This document shows positions 39,637-50,139 of a DNA stretch of 64,000 nt, piece by piece. Position 1 is the first letter of the stretch; each line of letters starts with the position of its first letter. The stretch is from Devosia riboflavina (GTDB lineage Bacteria; Pseudomonadota; Alphaproteobacteria; Rhizobiales; Devosiaceae), in NCBI RefSeq assembly GCF_000743575.1, contig NZ_JQGC01000015.1:186001-250000 (forward strand), in the 5' to 3' direction. Both the position numbers and the translations under genes were made by a program. The notes under the pieces are model-generated. The model did no database searches. It was not told the DNA's origin and saw only the letters and a list, made by a program, of their open reading frames with translations.

Positions 39637-40773
39637 CTATTGCATCAGCGCGCTGGCGGGAACCAGCGCGATACCCTTGCCATCAAGGCCGGCCGACCAT
39701 TCCGAGACGGCCTGGATGGAAATGGGCAATGCGCTGACAATACCGATTGCGCTGCCATGTTCCATGGCTTCGGCTTCAAGGCTGTCCAGCGCTGAGAGAA
39801 TAGATGAGCGCGCCGGATTGGCATCGATCAGCATGCTGGCCCGCGCATAGGGCACCTTGTTGGCGCTGGCGAGCTGGGCCGAAACCGAGCGATTGGACGA
39901 GCCATCGTCGATATAGCCGACGCCGCGCGCGCCCAGCTCTTCCATCACCGGACCGAAATCGCCGGCCGAGGCGGTGAAGCGCGCGCCCATATTGTTGATG
40001 ATGCCAAAATAGCCGCCAAAGCGGGCCATCAGCCAAAAGAGCTTTTCGAGATTTTCACGCGGCGGCTCCCCGGTGAGCAGAGTATGCGGGCCGGGATCGT
40101 TCTGCGGAAAATCGAAGGGTTCCAATGGCACTTCGAGCATGACCTCGTGGCCGCCGCCGCGGGCGACGGCAACGGTCTTTTCGAGTGCCTTGCCATAGGG
40201 CGCAAAGGCGAGCGTCACGAGATCGGGGAGCTGGGCGATGGCGTCGAGCGAACCCTGTTCGTTGATACCGAGCCCGGTGACGATGAGCGCAATGCGCGGA
40301 CCGGTGCCGGCGCTGGCCGCCTCGAAGGGGTAGTGATAGGTGGCAAAAGGCGTCTCACCGGTGCTCGAAATGCGCGGAATGGGGCCATTGGCCGTTTCCT
40401 CGCTGAGTTCAGGCACGATGCCGGCGCTGTCGGGGGCGAGATGGGCTTCGGCGCTGGCGGTTTCGCCGGGCGGCGGCACGGCCGTGATCGAGCCATCTGC
40501 CGGATATTGCTGCGGGTCTGCAGTGATCGTGGCTGGGCCCGAAGCGGCCGTATCGGCGACGCTATTGCCCACCTGCGAATTGACGATGCCGGCTTCCTGG
40601 CTCGGCCGTCCGCCCGTCGGATCGTCAACGAGAACGAGGCGCGCCACGGTGCCGATGACGATGATGCCGATCAGGCCGAAAAGGATGCGCGCTATGGGCA
40701 GGTGCGGGCGCCCCAAGGCATTCTTGAGGCGCTGACGGCGACCGGTCAGGGGCGTACTCAAATCATTGGCCAT
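39637..40773 (-). CDS. Divergent polysaccharide deacetylase (YibQ-like), membrane anchored
   Basis: The protein is 378 residues. A single N-terminal TM (ARILFGLIGIIVIGTVARLV, ~25-45) is followed by a Pro/Ala/Thr-rich linker. The periplasmic YibQ/DUF610 deacetylase-like domain begins RIALIVTGLGINEQGSLDAI and contains EVMLEVPLEPFDFP and GVGYIDDGSSNRS. Family members usually follow ctpA and envC in the same operon, as here. Function in peptidoglycan or polysaccharide remodelling is inferred. The start is ATG 40773; a TTG 21 bases upstream is possible. Confidence 0.85.
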   Translation of the reverse strand: MANDLSTPLTGRRQRLKNALGRPHLPIARILFGLIGIIVIGTVARLVLVDDPTGGRPSQEAGIVNSQVGNSVADTAASGPATITADPQQYPADGSITAVPPPGETASAEAHLAPDSAGIVPELSEETANGPIPRISSTGETPFATYHYPFEAASAGTGPRIALIVTGLGINEQGSLDAIAQLPDLVTLAFAPYGKALEKTVAVARGGGHEVMLEVPLEPFDFPQNDPGPHTLLTGEPPRENLEKLFWLMARFGGYFGIINNMGARFTASAGDFGPVMEELGARGVGYIDDGSSNRSVSAQLASANKVPYARASMLIDANPARSSILSALDSLEAEAMEHGSAIGIVSALPISIQAVSEWSAGLDGKGIALVPASALMQ

Positions 40774-40862
40774 CGGCAGTCCGGCCCTACCCAAGAGAGA
40801 AGTAAATGGGGGCGCAGCGGCGAATCAACCCGTTGCGCCCCCAGTCTAGCACGGCTCAGCCG

Positions 40863-42254
40863 TTACTCCGCCTTTGGCGGATAGGCCGCGTTGGTCTCTT
40901 CGCCATTGATCAGCTTGATCGCATATTGAAGCTGGGCGTCATCGGCTGCTTCCTGCGGCACATAGACCGAGGAGCCGACGGTGCTTTCTTCCTGGCCTTC
41001 GATGGTGATGTGACCGGCGAGCCCGGCTTCACCGACGATCTCGTCGCGACCCTGGAATTCGGCCGGCACCACCTGGCGGATCTCGATATCGGGCGTGATG
41101 CCGAGAGCCTGGATGGAGCGGTTGTCTGGGGTGTAGTAGCGGGCCGTGGTCAGGCGCATGGCGCCATCGGGGCCGAGCGAGATGATCGACTGCACAGAAC
41201 CCTTGCCGAAGGAGCGCGTACCGACAAGCGTGGCGCGCTTGTGGTCCTGGAGAGCACCGGCGACGATTTCGGAGGCCGAAGCCGAGCCGCCATTGATCAG
41301 CACGACCAGCGGCACATCGGCGAGCTGTTCGTCGAGCGGATCGGGCTCGGCATCGTAGCGGGCGCTTTCCTGCTCGGTGCGGCCACGGGTCAAGACCACC
41401 GCGCCCTGCTTGAGGAAGGCGTCGGCGACATAGACGGCCTGGTCGACGAGACCGCCGGGGTTGTTGCGCAGGTCAAGGATGATGCCCTTAGGCGCCACGC
41501 CGTCGCGCTCTTCGTAAATATCCCTGATGGCGTTTTCGATACCGATATAGGCCTGGGCCGAGAAGCGGGCGAGGCGCAGCACGGCGACATCGCCCTCCAT
41601 GGTCCAGCGCACGGCGCGCATGGCAATGGTGGCGCGGGTCAATTTGAATTCGAGCGGCTTGTCGACACCCTCGCGGGCGACCGTCACGGTGATATCCGTG
41701 CCCACCGGGCCACGCATCTTTTCGACGGCTTCGTCGAGCGACAGGCCCTGGATGGAAACGCCGTCGAGCTCGATGATGAAGTCATTGGCCAGAATGCCGG
41801 CGCGGGCGGCCGGGGTATCGTCGATGGGCGAGATGACCTTGATCGTGCCCTCTTCCATGGTGACTTCGATGCCGAGGCCACCGAATTCGCCCGAAGTGTC
41901 CTGGCGGAATTCATCGGCATCCTGCGGCGGCAGATAGCCAGAATGGGGGTCGAGCGAGGTCAGCATGCCCTGGATGGCGGCGCGGATCAGCTCCTGCTCG
42001 TCTGGGGGATCGACATATTCGGCGCGGATGCGATCAAAGATTTCGCCAAAAAGGTTGAGATCGGCATAGATCTCCAGGGGATCGCGCGGTTCCTTCTTGA
42101 GCTCTTCGGCTGTGGGCTCGGGCTGCTCGCCACTCGGATTGGGCTCTTCCACCGGCGTCTCGGGGGTCGGCGGCGCGTCCTGCGCCAGAATCCCCACGGT
42201 CGGGATGAGCAGCGCCACACCAAGGGCGGCGGCGCGAAGGGTGGTCAAGCGCAT
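40863..42254 (-). CDS. ctpA: Carboxy-terminal processing protease (S41 family)
   Basis: Periplasmic serine protease. The protein is 463 residues. The signal peptide is ~1-25 and the PDZ domain ~95-180 (GGLGIEVTMEEGTIKVISPI). The catalytic Ser is in LINGGSASASEIVAGAL and the Lys is in RSFGKGSVQSI. It lies 6 bases after envC in the same direction, and the YibQ-like gene follows. CtpA proteases with LytM factors such as EnvC regulate peptidoglycan hydrolysis at division. Confidence 0.94.
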   Translation of the reverse strand: MRLTTLRAAALGVALLIPTVGILAQDAPPTPETPVEEPNPSGEQPEPTAEELKKEPRDPLEIYADLNLFGEIFDRIRAEYVDPPDEQELIRAAIQGMLTSLDPHSGYLPPQDADEFRQDTSGEFGGLGIEVTMEEGTIKVISPIDDTPAARAGILANDFIIELDGVSIQGLSLDEAVEKMRGPVGTDITVTVAREGVDKPLEFKLTRATIAMRAVRWTMEGDVAVLRLARFSAQAYIGIENAIRDIYEERDGVAPKGIILDLRNNPGGLVDQAVYVADAFLKQGAVVLTRGRTEQESARYDAEPDPLDEQLADVPLVVLINGGSASASEIVAGALQDHKRATLVGTRSFGKGSVQSIISLGPDGAMRLTTARYYTPDNRSIQALGITPDIEIRQVVPAEFQGRDEIVGEAGLAGHITIEGQEESTVGSSVYVPQEAADDAQLQYAIKLINGEETNAAYPPKAE

Positions 42255-42260
42255 GGATTA

Positions 42261-43685
42261 CTATCCCGTCTGTTGTTCGCTCGGGGCCCACCAGCTTTCC
42301 GGGTCGATGGGCTCGTTGTTCTGTCGCAATTCTATATAAAGCGTCGGCTGGGCGTTGCCAGCATTGGTGGTCACGGTCCGCCCAATTGTGCGTGATCCCA
42401 TCTGTCCCAGCGGTTCGCCCAAAAGGACGAACTGCCCGATATCGACGGAAATGGTTTCAAGCCCGGCCAGCAGGGTGGTGAAACCCTGTCCGGTATTGAG
42501 AATGACGATCTGGCCATAATTGAGGTAGGGGCCCTTATAGAGCACCCAGCCATCGGCCGGGGCCACCACCTGCGCCTCGGCACGGGTGACGATGGACTGG
42601 CCCTGCGAAATGCCGCCAAAGCCATCGCCGGCGCCAAACTGCACCACGGTGACGCCATTGGCCGGCTGGGCGAGATAGCCTTTTGCTAGCGGGAAGGGCA
42701 CGGCCGGTTCGGTACGCGCCGCATTGGCAAAGGCGAGAGCGATCGCTTCGGGCGAAAGCTGCGGCATATCCGGCTGAGCAGGCGCGGTGCCGGTCTGGGT
42801 CTGGTTGGCGCGGGCCGAGAGGGCGTCGATGAGTTCGCGCAGCGTGCTGGCGCGTTCGGCAAGGTCGACGGCCGCCTGTTCCTCGGTGCTCAATTGCGCA
42901 CCCACCTGCTCGATGCCCTGTTTTCGCGCCGCGATCAGCGTCGCGATGCGCAGTTGCTCTTCCTCGAGCACGGCATAATTGGCTTTCAAAGTCGCCTCTT
43001 CGGCCAGCGCCTGTTCCTTGATCGCCATCAGCGATTTGAGGTCAGCGCCCACCGTATCCGCCCGCTCGCGCAGTTGCGGCACGATGGCGGCAATCAGCAT
43101 GGCGCCGCGAGCCGAACCCAGGGCGTCGCTGGGGTCGACGATCAAGGCCGGCGGGGGATTAAGCGAAATGCGTTCCAAAGCCGCCAGCACATTGGCAATC
43201 TCGGCATCGGCGCCATCGAGCCGGCCGCGCACTTCCAGTTCCTCGACGATGAGATTGGAAAGGCGCTCCTCGACATCGGCGACTTCGATTTCGGCCAGTT
43301 TTACCCGCTGGCCGGCGGCAATGAGTGCGGCATTCTGGCGGGTGCGGTCACCCTCCATTTCGGCGATTTCGGCCTTCAAGGCGTCGATGCGCTCGCGGCT
43401 CAGTTGCAGCGAGGCTTCCACTTCCTCAAGATCGGCTGCGTTATTGCGCGCCGTTTCTTCGCCATCGGCTGGCGGAGCGGTCTCGGCGGCGGGCGCGGCT
43501 TCCGTTATAGGCGCCGTTTCGGCAGGAGCGGGCGTCGTCGGTGCTGCTGTTGGGGTAGCGGCCGCGGGAGGCGTCGCCGTGGCTGGAGGCGTTTCGGTCT
43601 GTGCCAGCAAAGGCAGCGCAAATCCCCCGGCAAGCACAATGCCGCCAAGCGTCGCTCTGACGATGCTATCCGGCCAAACCGGCAT
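42261..43685 (-). CDS. envC: EnvC-like murein hydrolase activator (LytM/M23 domain)
   Basis: The protein is 474 residues. A signal peptide (residues ~1-28, ends ALPLLAQ) is followed by a Thr/Ala/Pro-rich linker. A long coiled coil (~75-320, LEEVEASLQLSRERIDALKA onward) precedes a C-terminal degenerate M23 domain ending PTLYIELRQNNEPIDPESWW. The zinc-binding HxH is replaced (LYIEL), so it should be an activator and not a hydrolase, as in EnvC. The start is ATG 43685 with CCAGGAG upstream. Confidence 0.88.
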   Translation of the reverse strand: MPVWPDSIVRATLGGIVLAGGFALPLLAQTETPPATATPPAAATPTAAPTTPAPAETAPITEAAPAAETAPPADGEETARNNAADLEEVEASLQLSRERIDALKAEIAEMEGDRTRQNAALIAAGQRVKLAEIEVADVEERLSNLIVEELEVRGRLDGADAEIANVLAALERISLNPPPALIVDPSDALGSARGAMLIAAIVPQLRERADTVGADLKSLMAIKEQALAEEATLKANYAVLEEEQLRIATLIAARKQGIEQVGAQLSTEEQAAVDLAERASTLRELIDALSARANQTQTGTAPAQPDMPQLSPEAIALAFANAARTEPAVPFPLAKGYLAQPANGVTVVQFGAGDGFGGISQGQSIVTRAEAQVVAPADGWVLYKGPYLNYGQIVILNTGQGFTTLLAGLETISVDIGQFVLLGEPLGQMGSRTIGRTVTTNAGNAQPTLYIELRQNNEPIDPESWWAPSEQQTG

Positions 43686-43843
43686 GAAAACTCCTGGGTC
43701 CAGCGGCTTGCCCGCATGGCACACCGAATCACTCAGAGGCGAGATTAGCAAAGGGTGGGAAAACCGCAGGTTAACGTTGCTTAACCATAATTTTCTCACC
43801 TCTTCGCGCTGCCTATGGGGCGGAGGTGCCAGAATTGTGGCGC

Positions 43844-44326
43844 TCAGTCGCCGCGATGATAGGGGTGGCCCGAGAGAATGGTCGTGGCGCGGTAAAGCTG
43901 TTCGGCCAGCATGATGCGCACCAATTGGTGCGGCCAGACCATGGGCGAAAAGCTCAGCGACAGGTCGGCGTTTTTCACGAAATCCAGATCGATGCCGTCG
44001 GCCCCGCCGATGACAAAGGAGACCGCGGGCCTGCCCTCGTCACGCCAACGTCCAAGCAGGTTGGAAAAGGCTTCGGAGCCCAATGATTTCCCGCGCTCGT
44101 CGAGCGTCACCAGAATGCCCTCAGGCAGGGCAGCACGCAGCACCTTGGCCTCTTCGACTTTTCGAGAGGCCGCCGAGCCGGCGCGGGATTCATTGAGTTC
44201 GGTAACGTCGAAACCGGTAAGAGCCAGCGGCTTGCCGCTGGCGATAGCCCGATCAAGATAGCGCGAGACAAGTTCGCGCTCGGGACCGGATTTCATCCGG
44301 CCCACGGCCGCAATGGCTATGCGCAT
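43844..44326 (-). CDS. rlmH: 23S rRNA pseudouridine-1915 N3-methyltransferase
   Basis: SPOUT-class enzyme acting on helix 69 of assembled 70S ribosomes. The protein is 160 residues: MRIAIAAVGRMKSGPERELV, VSFVIGGADGIDLDFVKNAD (SAM-binding knot) and the C-terminal HQLVRIMLAEQLYRATTILS followed by HPYHR. It is full length and followed upstream by rsfS (60-base gap). Confidence 0.96.
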   Translation of the reverse strand: MRIAIAAVGRMKSGPERELVSRYLDRAIASGKPLALTGFDVTELNESRAGSAASRKVEEAKVLRAALPEGILVTLDERGKSLGSEAFSNLLGRWRDEGRPAVSFVIGGADGIDLDFVKNADLSLSFSPMVWPHQLVRIMLAEQLYRATTILSGHPYHRGD

Positions 44327-44386
44327 GAGCTTTCCTTGCGCGTCGGCCAGCCCGAAAACCGGCAGCCACTTTTCGGGCCGACGCGA

Positions 44387-44779
44387 CTAGTGAGCGTCAG
44401 CGGAAAAGTCCGCCTGCCACATCTTCTCGATATTGTAGAATTCGCGCACTTCCGGACGGAAGATATGCACGATCACATCGCCCGTATCGACCAGCACCCA
44501 GTCGCAATGAGGCAGGCCTTCCACGCGTGGCTTGCCGAAACCATTTTCGCGCAGAGCACGGATGATCTGGTCGGCAACGGCGCCGACATGGCGCTGCGAG
44601 CGGCCCGAGGTCACGATCATGTGGTCGGCGAGCGAGGACTTGCCGGTGATATCGACCGACACAGTCTCTTCGGCCTTGGCGTCATCGAGCACGTTGAGGA
44701 TCAGTTCGACGGCCGATTCGACCGAAGGCACAGCGGCGGCTGCAGGGGCGGAAACAGTGTTATTGGGCAGCGCGGCCAT
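44387..44779 (-). CDS. rsfS: Ribosomal silencing factor RsfS
   Basis: Binds L14 on the 50S subunit and blocks subunit joining in starvation. The protein is 130 residues: DDAKAEETVSVDITGKSSLA, DHMIVTSGRSQRHVGAVADQ, and WVLVDTGDVIVHIFRPEVRE with FYNIEKMW. I start at ATG 44779; an earlier codon at 44800 is possible. It is typically between nadD and rlmH, as found here. Confidence 0.95.
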   Translation of the reverse strand: MAALPNNTVSAPAAAAVPSVESAVELILNVLDDAKAEETVSVDITGKSSLADHMIVTSGRSQRHVGAVADQIIRALRENGFGKPRVEGLPHCDWVLVDTGDVIVHIFRPEVREFYNIEKMWQADFSADAH

Positions 44780-44962
44780 CAGAAACGGCCTTCCGCCCAT
44801 GCGCGAGCATGAGTCATGCGATTAGTCAGCATCCTTGGTTGTTGATCGGAATATTGCGGCGTCTTGGCAAACGGCAAGCCGTCAGTTCCTGTTCCGAAAA
44901 CAGCGATCATTTCCCTGAATATGCGCGTTTTTCGTCTTTTCCGCAAGATGAAGGGTAAAATC

Positions 44963-45619
44963 TCAAGTTTTATGACGTTTCGCCGCTCGAATTGCACTTG
45001 AGGAGAGGCTCGATTGCCGCCCGTGGAGATAGACCCAGGCCGGTGGCGAGAGGCTTGCCAGCACCGGCGCATCCTCCTGATCGATCTGGCCATGGGCCAG
45101 CGCGAGGGCGGCCCGCGACGCCAGCGCCCGATTGGATGAACCCGGCCGCGCATAGACGGCGATGGGCAGGGTGTTCGCAATATCCTGCCAGCGCTCCCAG
45201 CGATGGAAGTCGGCAAGGCTATCCGCCCCCATGATCCAGACGAAGCGCCTGTCGGCCAACGAATGCCTTAGAAAACGCACGGTCTGCCATGTGTAGCGAA
45301 AACCCTTCTGCGCTTCGAAGCCGGTGACTCGAATGCGCGGATTGTCGATCAGCGCCCGCGCTGCCCGTACCCTGTCGGCTAGGGGCGCGAGTTCGGAGTG
45401 GTTTTTCAGCGGATTGCCCGGGGTGACCAGCACCCAGAGCGCATCGAGCTCCAGCCTGCGCATGGTTTCTTCCATCACCAGCACATGGCCGGCATGGATG
45501 GGATTGAAACTGCCGCCGAACAGGCCAATGCGCATGCCGCTGCCGGACGGCGGCAGGTCGGTTATGCCGGGAATGCGGAGGGCCGTATGCAAGGTCACGT
45601 CAGGGTCGGAGCTGCCCAT
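44963..45619 (-). CDS. nadD: Nicotinate-nucleotide adenylyltransferase
   Basis: Forms deamido-NAD from NaMN and ATP. The nucleotidyltransferase motif [13 protein letters not shown] and the C-terminal [13 protein letters not shown] (ISSTxIR-like) are present. The protein is 218 residues from ATG 45619, which overlaps the proA stop by 20 bases, or 190 from ATG 45535 directly before the conserved core. Neither has a good ribosome-binding site. A 183-base gap to rsfS holds nothing recognisable. Confidence 0.92.
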   Translation of the reverse strand: MGSSDPDVTLHTALRIPGITDLPPSGSGMRIGLFGGSFNPIHAGHVLVMEETMRRLELDALWVLVTPGNPLKNHSELAPLADRVRAARALIDNPRIRVTGFEAQKGFRYTWQTVRFLRHSLADRRFVWIMGADSLADFHRWERWQDIANTLPIAVYARPGSSNRALASRAALALAHGQIDQEDAPVLASLSPPAWVYLHGRQSSLSSSAIRAAKRHKT

Positions 45620-46883
45620 TGCCGCGAACGCGGTATTTGAATGAGGTCAATTGCTCGACGCCCACCGGCCCGCGCGCATGCATCTTGCCCGTCGCAATAC
45701 CGATTTCGCCGCCAAAGCCGAATTCTCCGCCATCGGCAAACTGCGTGGACGCATTGTGGACGAGAATGGCGCTATCGATCTCGTTGAAGAACTTTTCGAC
45801 CGCCACCGAATCTTCGGCAATGATCGCCTCGGTGTGGTGGCTCGAATAGTGCTCGATGTGCGCAATGGCAGCTTCGACACTGTCGACCACCTTTACGGAG
45901 ATGATCGCATCCTCGTATTCGGTCTTCCAATCCTCTTCGGTCGCCGGCTTTGCTTCCGCGATCAGCGACTGCACCGTGGCATCGCCGCGGATCTCGCAAC
46001 CCTTGGCCACCAGCGCATCGATGATGGGCTTGAGGTGGGTAGCGACGACATCCTTGTGCACGAGCAGCGTTTCCGCCGCCCCGCAAATTCCCGTACGTCG
46101 CATCTTGGCGTTCAGCGTAATCGACACGGCTTTGTCGAGGTCGGCCGAACGGTCGATATAGACGTGTACCAAGCCCTCGAGATGGGCAAAGACCGGTACC
46201 CGGGCTTCAGACTGCACCCGCGCCACCAGCGACTTACCGCCGCGCGGCACGATAACGTCGATGGTGCCACCGAGCCCGCCTAGCAATTCGCCCACAGCGG
46301 AGCGATCGGTGGTCGGCACCAGTTGCACGCCGTCTTCCGGCAGGCCAGCAAGTTTTAAGCCCAGCCGCAGGCAATCGACCAGCGCGCGCGACGAATGCAC
46401 GCTGTCGCTGCCGCCGCGCAGGATGACGGCATTGCCAGATTTCAGACACAGCGCACCGGCATCGGCCGTCACATTGGGCCGGCTTTCATAGATGACGCCG
46501 ATGACCCCGAGCGGCGTGCGCACGCGCTCGATATGGAGGCCATTGGGCCTGTCCCATTCGGCAATGATTGCGCCGACCGGATCGGGAAGTTCGGCAATGG
46601 TCCGCAGCGCATCGATAATGCCGTCGAGCCGCGCTTCGGTCAGCAGCAGCCGATCCTGAAACGCCTTGGTCATGCCCTTGGCTTCGGCATTTTCCACGTC
46701 GACAGCATTGGCGGCCAGAATATCCGGCTTGTGATTGCGCACGGCTTCCGCCGCGCCGATCAGCGCCGCATATTTGCGCTCGGCACTGGCGGTGGCGAGC
46801 TTGCTCGCCGCCACCCGCGCCTTCCGGCCGAGTTCGAGCATCAGGGTCGGAATATCGTTTGAGGTGACTTCAGCAAGGCTCAT
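45600..46883 (-). CDS. proA: Gamma-glutamyl phosphate reductase
   Basis: Second enzyme of proline synthesis. The protein is 427 residues of the aldehyde-dehydrogenase fold: [20 protein letters not shown], the catalytic Cys in [15 protein letters not shown], and the C-terminal [20 protein letters not shown]. Its ATG overlaps the proB stop (TGATG). Confidence 0.96.
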   Translation of the reverse strand: MSLAEVTSNDIPTLMLELGRKARVAASKLATASAERKYAALIGAAEAVRNHKPDILAANAVDVENAEAKGMTKAFQDRLLLTEARLDGIIDALRTIAELPDPVGAIIAEWDRPNGLHIERVRTPLGVIGVIYESRPNVTADAGALCLKSGNAVILRGGSDSVHSSRALVDCLRLGLKLAGLPEDGVQLVPTTDRSAVGELLGGLGGTIDVIVPRGGKSLVARVQSEARVPVFAHLEGLVHVYIDRSADLDKAVSITLNAKMRRTGICGAAETLLVHKDVVATHLKPIIDALVAKGCEIRGDATVQSLIAEAKPATEEDWKTEYEDAIISVKVVDSVEAAIAHIEHYSSHHTEAIIAEDSVAVEKFFNEIDSAILVHNASTQFADGGEFGFGGEIGIATGKMHARGPVGVEQLTSFKYRVRGNGQLRP

Positions 46884-48019
46884 CAGTGCAATTCCTCCAG
46901 CGCCGCCGTCAGCACCATATTATCGCGATGGATCAGTTCCGAACGGCTGCCGATCCCCAGGAGTTCGACCACCGTGCTGCTCCGCTTGCCCATGGCGAGC
47001 CGCGCATCTTCGCTGTCGAGCCCCACCAGCCCACGGGCAATTTCGCGCCCATCGGGATCGACCACGGCAACCGTATCGCCGCGTTCGAATTCGCCGCTCA
47101 CCTTGGTCACGCCAATCGGCAGCAGCGATCGGCCCTGCTTCAGCGCACTCGTCGCGCCGGCATCGACCTGCAGCGTACCGGCAACCGTTAGGGTTCCCAT
47201 GATCCAGCGTTTGCGCGCCTGGGCGCGCGAGCGGGCAGGGTGGAAGAGCGTGTGGCGGCCGCCCTCGGTCAGCGTCTTCAGCGGATGGGTTTCCGTCCCC
47301 TTTGCAATCACCATGGCGGTCCCGGCCAGTGTCGCAATCTTGCCGGCCTCCACCTTGGTCGTCATGCCGCCACGCGACAGATGGCTCGCGGCGCCCCCTG
47401 CCATGGCTTCGATGGCCGGGGTAATGCTTTCGACCACCGGAATATGCTGCGCGTTCGGGTCTTTCGCCGGCGGCGCCGTATAGAGCCCGTCAATGTCGGA
47501 GAGCAGCACGAGGCAATCGGCCTCGATCATCGTAGCAACACGCGCCGAAAGGCGATCATTGTCGCCATAGCGGATTTCCGCCGTCGCGACGCTGTCATTC
47601 TCGTTGAAGATCGGAATAGCGCCGAGCCCGAGCAGCGTCGTCACCGTGGTCCGCGCATTGAGATAATAGCGTCGCTCTTCGGTGATGTTGGGGGTGATCA
47701 GAATCTGCCCCGTGACGATATTATGCCGCGCCAGCGCCTCGGCCCAGGCCTGCGACAGGGCGATCTGCCCCGCGCTCGCCGCGGCCTGCGATTGTTCCAG
47801 CGTCAGCGACACGGCGGACAGCCCCAGCAGCCCGCGCCCCAGCGCGATGGCGCCCGAGGAAACGACGACGATGTCCCGCCCCTCGGCTTTCAGCGCCGCA
47901 ATATCCTCGGCGAGATCGTCGAGCCATGCCTTGCGCAGTTTACCAGCCTTGTCGACCAGCAGCGCCGAACCGATCTTGATGGTAATGCGCCGATAGGGCG
48001 CCAGCGCATTGGCTGACAT
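46883..48019 (-). CDS. proB: Glutamate 5-kinase with PUA domain
   Basis: First enzyme of proline synthesis, usually feedback-inhibited by proline. The protein is 378 residues: [69 protein letters not shown]-terminal PUA domain follows residue ~280. The start is ATG 48019, overlapping the obgE stop by one base (TGATG). obgE-proB-proA-nadD is one coupled set. Confidence 0.96.
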   Translation of the reverse strand: MSANALAPYRRITIKIGSALLVDKAGKLRKAWLDDLAEDIAALKAEGRDIVVVSSGAIALGRGLLGLSAVSLTLEQSQAAASAGQIALSQAWAEALARHNIVTGQILITPNITEERRYYLNARTTVTTLLGLGAIPIFNENDSVATAEIRYGDNDRLSARVATMIEADCLVLLSDIDGLYTAPPAKDPNAQHIPVVESITPAIEAMAGGAASHLSRGGMTTKVEAGKIATLAGTAMVIAKGTETHPLKTLTEGGRHTLFHPARSRAQARKRWIMGTLTVAGTLQVDAGATSALKQGRSLLPIGVTKVSGEFERGDTVAVVDPDGREIARGLVGLDSEDARLAMGKRSSTVVELLGIGSRSELIHRDNMVLTAALEELH

Positions 48020-49062
48020 CAGGGGGTCCACTTCTCTTCGGTCTTGGGCGCCAGAGCTGCGGCTTCTTCAGCACGGCTCTCGTCGATCACGCCGAGCACG
48101 TCATAAAGCACCTGCTCGACGCCTTCGCCCGTCGCACCCGAAATGGCGCGCACTTCGGCCTTGCTGACCTTTTTCAGCGCCTTCATCTTGGCCTTGAGCT
48201 CTTCGGGCGTCAGGGCGTCGATCTTGTTGAGCACGACGATTTCGGGCTTTTCCGCCAGAACATCGGCATAGGCACCGAGTTCATAGCGCACGGCCTTATA
48301 GACATGCGCCACGTCTTCATTGGTGCCGTCGATCAGGTGAATGAGCACGCCGCAACGCTCGATATGGCCGAGGAAACGGTCACCGATGCCAATGCCCTCG
48401 CTGGCGCCTTCAATGAGCCCCGGAATATCGGCCAGCACGAATTCGCGCTCGCCCGCCCGCACCACGCCGAGGTTCGGATGCAGCGTCGTAAATGGATAGT
48501 CCGCAATCTTGGGTTTTGCTGCCGAAACGGCCGCCAAAAAGGTCGACTTGCCGGCATTGGGCTGGCCCACGAGACCCGCATCCGCGATCAGTTTCAGACG
48601 CAGCCAGATGCCTTTTTCGAGGCCCGGCTGGCCGGGATTGGCGTGGCGCGGCGCCTGGTTGGACGAGGTCTTGAAATAGGCATTGCCGAAACCGCCATTG
48701 CCGCCATGAAGCAGCACGACGCGCTGGCCGATCTCGGTAAAATCGGCGATCAGGGTTTCCTGGTCTTCCTCGAAAATCTGCGTGCCCTTGGGCACCCGCA
48801 GCACGATGTCTTCGCCATTGGCGCCGGCGCGGTTCTTGCCCATGCCATGGACGCCCGTGGGCGCGCGAAAGTGCTGGGCATAGCGGAAGTCGATCAGCGT
48901 GTTGAGGCCATCGGCACATACGGCCACGACGTCGCCGCCGCGTCCGCCATTGCCGCCATCGGGGCCGCCGAACTCGATGAATTTTTCGCGGTGAAAGCTG
49001 ACCGCGCCCGCGCCGCCATCGCCGGACTTGATGTAGATCTTGGCCTGATCGAGAAATTTCAT
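48019..49062 (-). CDS. obgE: Obg GTPase (50S assembly)
   Basis: Essential GTPase for late 50S maturation. The protein is 347 residues. The N-terminal Obg fold begins [20 protein letters not shown] and is rich in Gly. The G domain has [29 protein letters not shown] and NKID. A GNAT gene overlaps its start (ATGA). The ATG at 49062 is fixed by the invariant N-terminus. Confidence 0.97.
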   Translation of the reverse strand: MKFLDQAKIYIKSGDGGAGAVSFHREKFIEFGGPDGGNGGRGGDVVAVCADGLNTLIDFRYAQHFRAPTGVHGMGKNRAGANGEDIVLRVPKGTQIFEEDQETLIADFTEIGQRVVLLHGGNGGFGNAYFKTSSNQAPRHANPGQPGLEKGIWLRLKLIADAGLVGQPNAGKSTFLAAVSAAKPKIADYPFTTLHPNLGVVRAGEREFVLADIPGLIEGASEGIGIGDRFLGHIERCGVLIHLIDGTNEDVAHVYKAVRYELGAYADVLAEKPEIVVLNKIDALTPEELKAKMKALKKVSKAEVRAISGATGEGVEQVLYDVLGVIDESRAEEAAALAPKTEEKWTP

Positions 49063-49598
49063 GTGCGTCGTGCCTTCCAGACGCCAAGCGTCAGTTCTGT
49101 GTCGATATGCTCCACCTCGGCGTCGCGCGCAAGGCAGAGCAGCCAGCTTCGTCCGCTTTGGGTAAAGCCCAGCTTCTGCTGGATCGCGAGGGAAGCGTGG
49201 TTGAAGTGAAAAACGCCGGAATAGACCACCGGCGCATTGGTGGTGTCGAAGAACCAGTCGAGGGAAGCAATGGCCGCCTCGGTCATGATCCCGCGGCCCC
49301 AAAAGGGTTTGCCGAGCCAGTAGCCGATCACCGGGCCATCCGGGCCGGGATGGAAGCCGATATGGCCGACATAACCCTCGCCCTTGATCTCGATGGTAAA
49401 GTTCGCGTCGTCCGCCTCGACATCGCTATGCCGCGTGCGCAGCCAGGCCTTGGCATCCGAGAGGAGATAAGGAAACGGCACCCGCGCCAGGTTGCCCGCT
49501 ACCTCGAAGTCATTGAGATATTTCGCGATTGGCTCGGCGTCCTGCGCACGCGGCGCGCGCAGGATCAGTCGGTCCGTCTCGATGATCGGCAGCATCAT
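49059..49598 (-). CDS. GNAT N-acetyltransferase (RimJ-like), first of three
   Basis: The protein is 179 residues: [20 protein letters not shown] at the N-terminus, then [20 protein letters not shown] (acetyl-CoA pyrophosphate loop, Q/RxxGxG-like RGI) and [13 protein letters not shown]. This pattern is shared by RimJ/RimL-type protein or small-molecule acetyltransferases. It overlaps the obgE start by 4 bases. The acceptor is unknown. Confidence 0.85.
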   Translation of the reverse strand: MMLPIIETDRLILRAPRAQDAEPIAKYLNDFEVAGNLARVPFPYLLSDAKAWLRTRHSDVEADDANFTIEIKGEGYVGHIGFHPGPDGPVIGYWLGKPFWGRGIMTEAAIASLDWFFDTTNAPVVYSGVFHFNHASLAIQQKLGFTQSGRSWLLCLARDAEVEHIDTELTLGVWKARRT

Positions 49599-49611
49599 CG
49601 GCAAAACTCTC

Positions 49612-50139
49612 TCAGGCGCATAGATCATTCCTTCTCGCCCGCCAGTCCGTGCGGCTCAGCGCCGTCGTCACATGCTCGACATTGTGCTGCAGCGCCTGGG
49701 AGAAACGCATTTCCCGGCCCGTCGCCACAAAGCCAAGCTTGGCCTTGAGTCTGAGGGACGCGATATTGTTGTGGTGAGCGCTCGAGCGAATGGCTTCCGC
49801 GCCCGTGCCGTCAAAATGCCAGTCGATCAGCGCCGAAGCCGCTTCCATGCCATAGCCCCTCTGCCAATGCGGCCGGGCAATCCAGAAGCCGAGTTCACTG
49901 ACAAGGGTCACGCAGCCGATCAGCCCCTTTTGCGGATGCTCGATGATGAAGAAGGCTTTTTCGGGCGTCGGGGCCGGAGCCGAGCGCAGAAAATCCTGCG
50001 CCATCGACAGCGTATAGGGCCAAGGGACCGGGGTCAGCCACTTTGCAACCGCAAATTCGCTGATGCCCAAAGCATAGCAAGGCGCATCTTCTGGCCGCGG
50101 GGCGCGCAGGATCAGTCTTTCGGTGACAAGCTCGGTCAT
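49612..50139 (-). CDS. GNAT N-acetyltransferase (RimJ-like), second of three
   Basis: The protein is 175 residues: [40 protein letters not shown] (acetyl-CoA loop) and NNIASLRLKAKLGFVATGRE. It is about as similar to its neighbours as members of one tandem family. Its start overlaps the stop of the third gene (ATGA), and 13 bases separate it from the first. The substrate is unknown. Confidence 0.85.
   Translation of the reverse strand: MTELVTERLILRAPRPEDAPCYALGISEFAVAKWLTPVPWPYTLSMAQDFLRSAPAPTPEKAFFIIEHPQKGLIGCVTLVSELGFWIARPHWQRGYGMEAASALIDWHFDGTGAEAIRSSAHHNNIASLRLKAKLGFVATGREMRFSQALQHNVEHVTTALSRTDWRARRNDLCA

Noticed and set aside
40806..42395. A 529-codon open frame on the plus strand
   Set aside because: Antisense shadow of ctpA.
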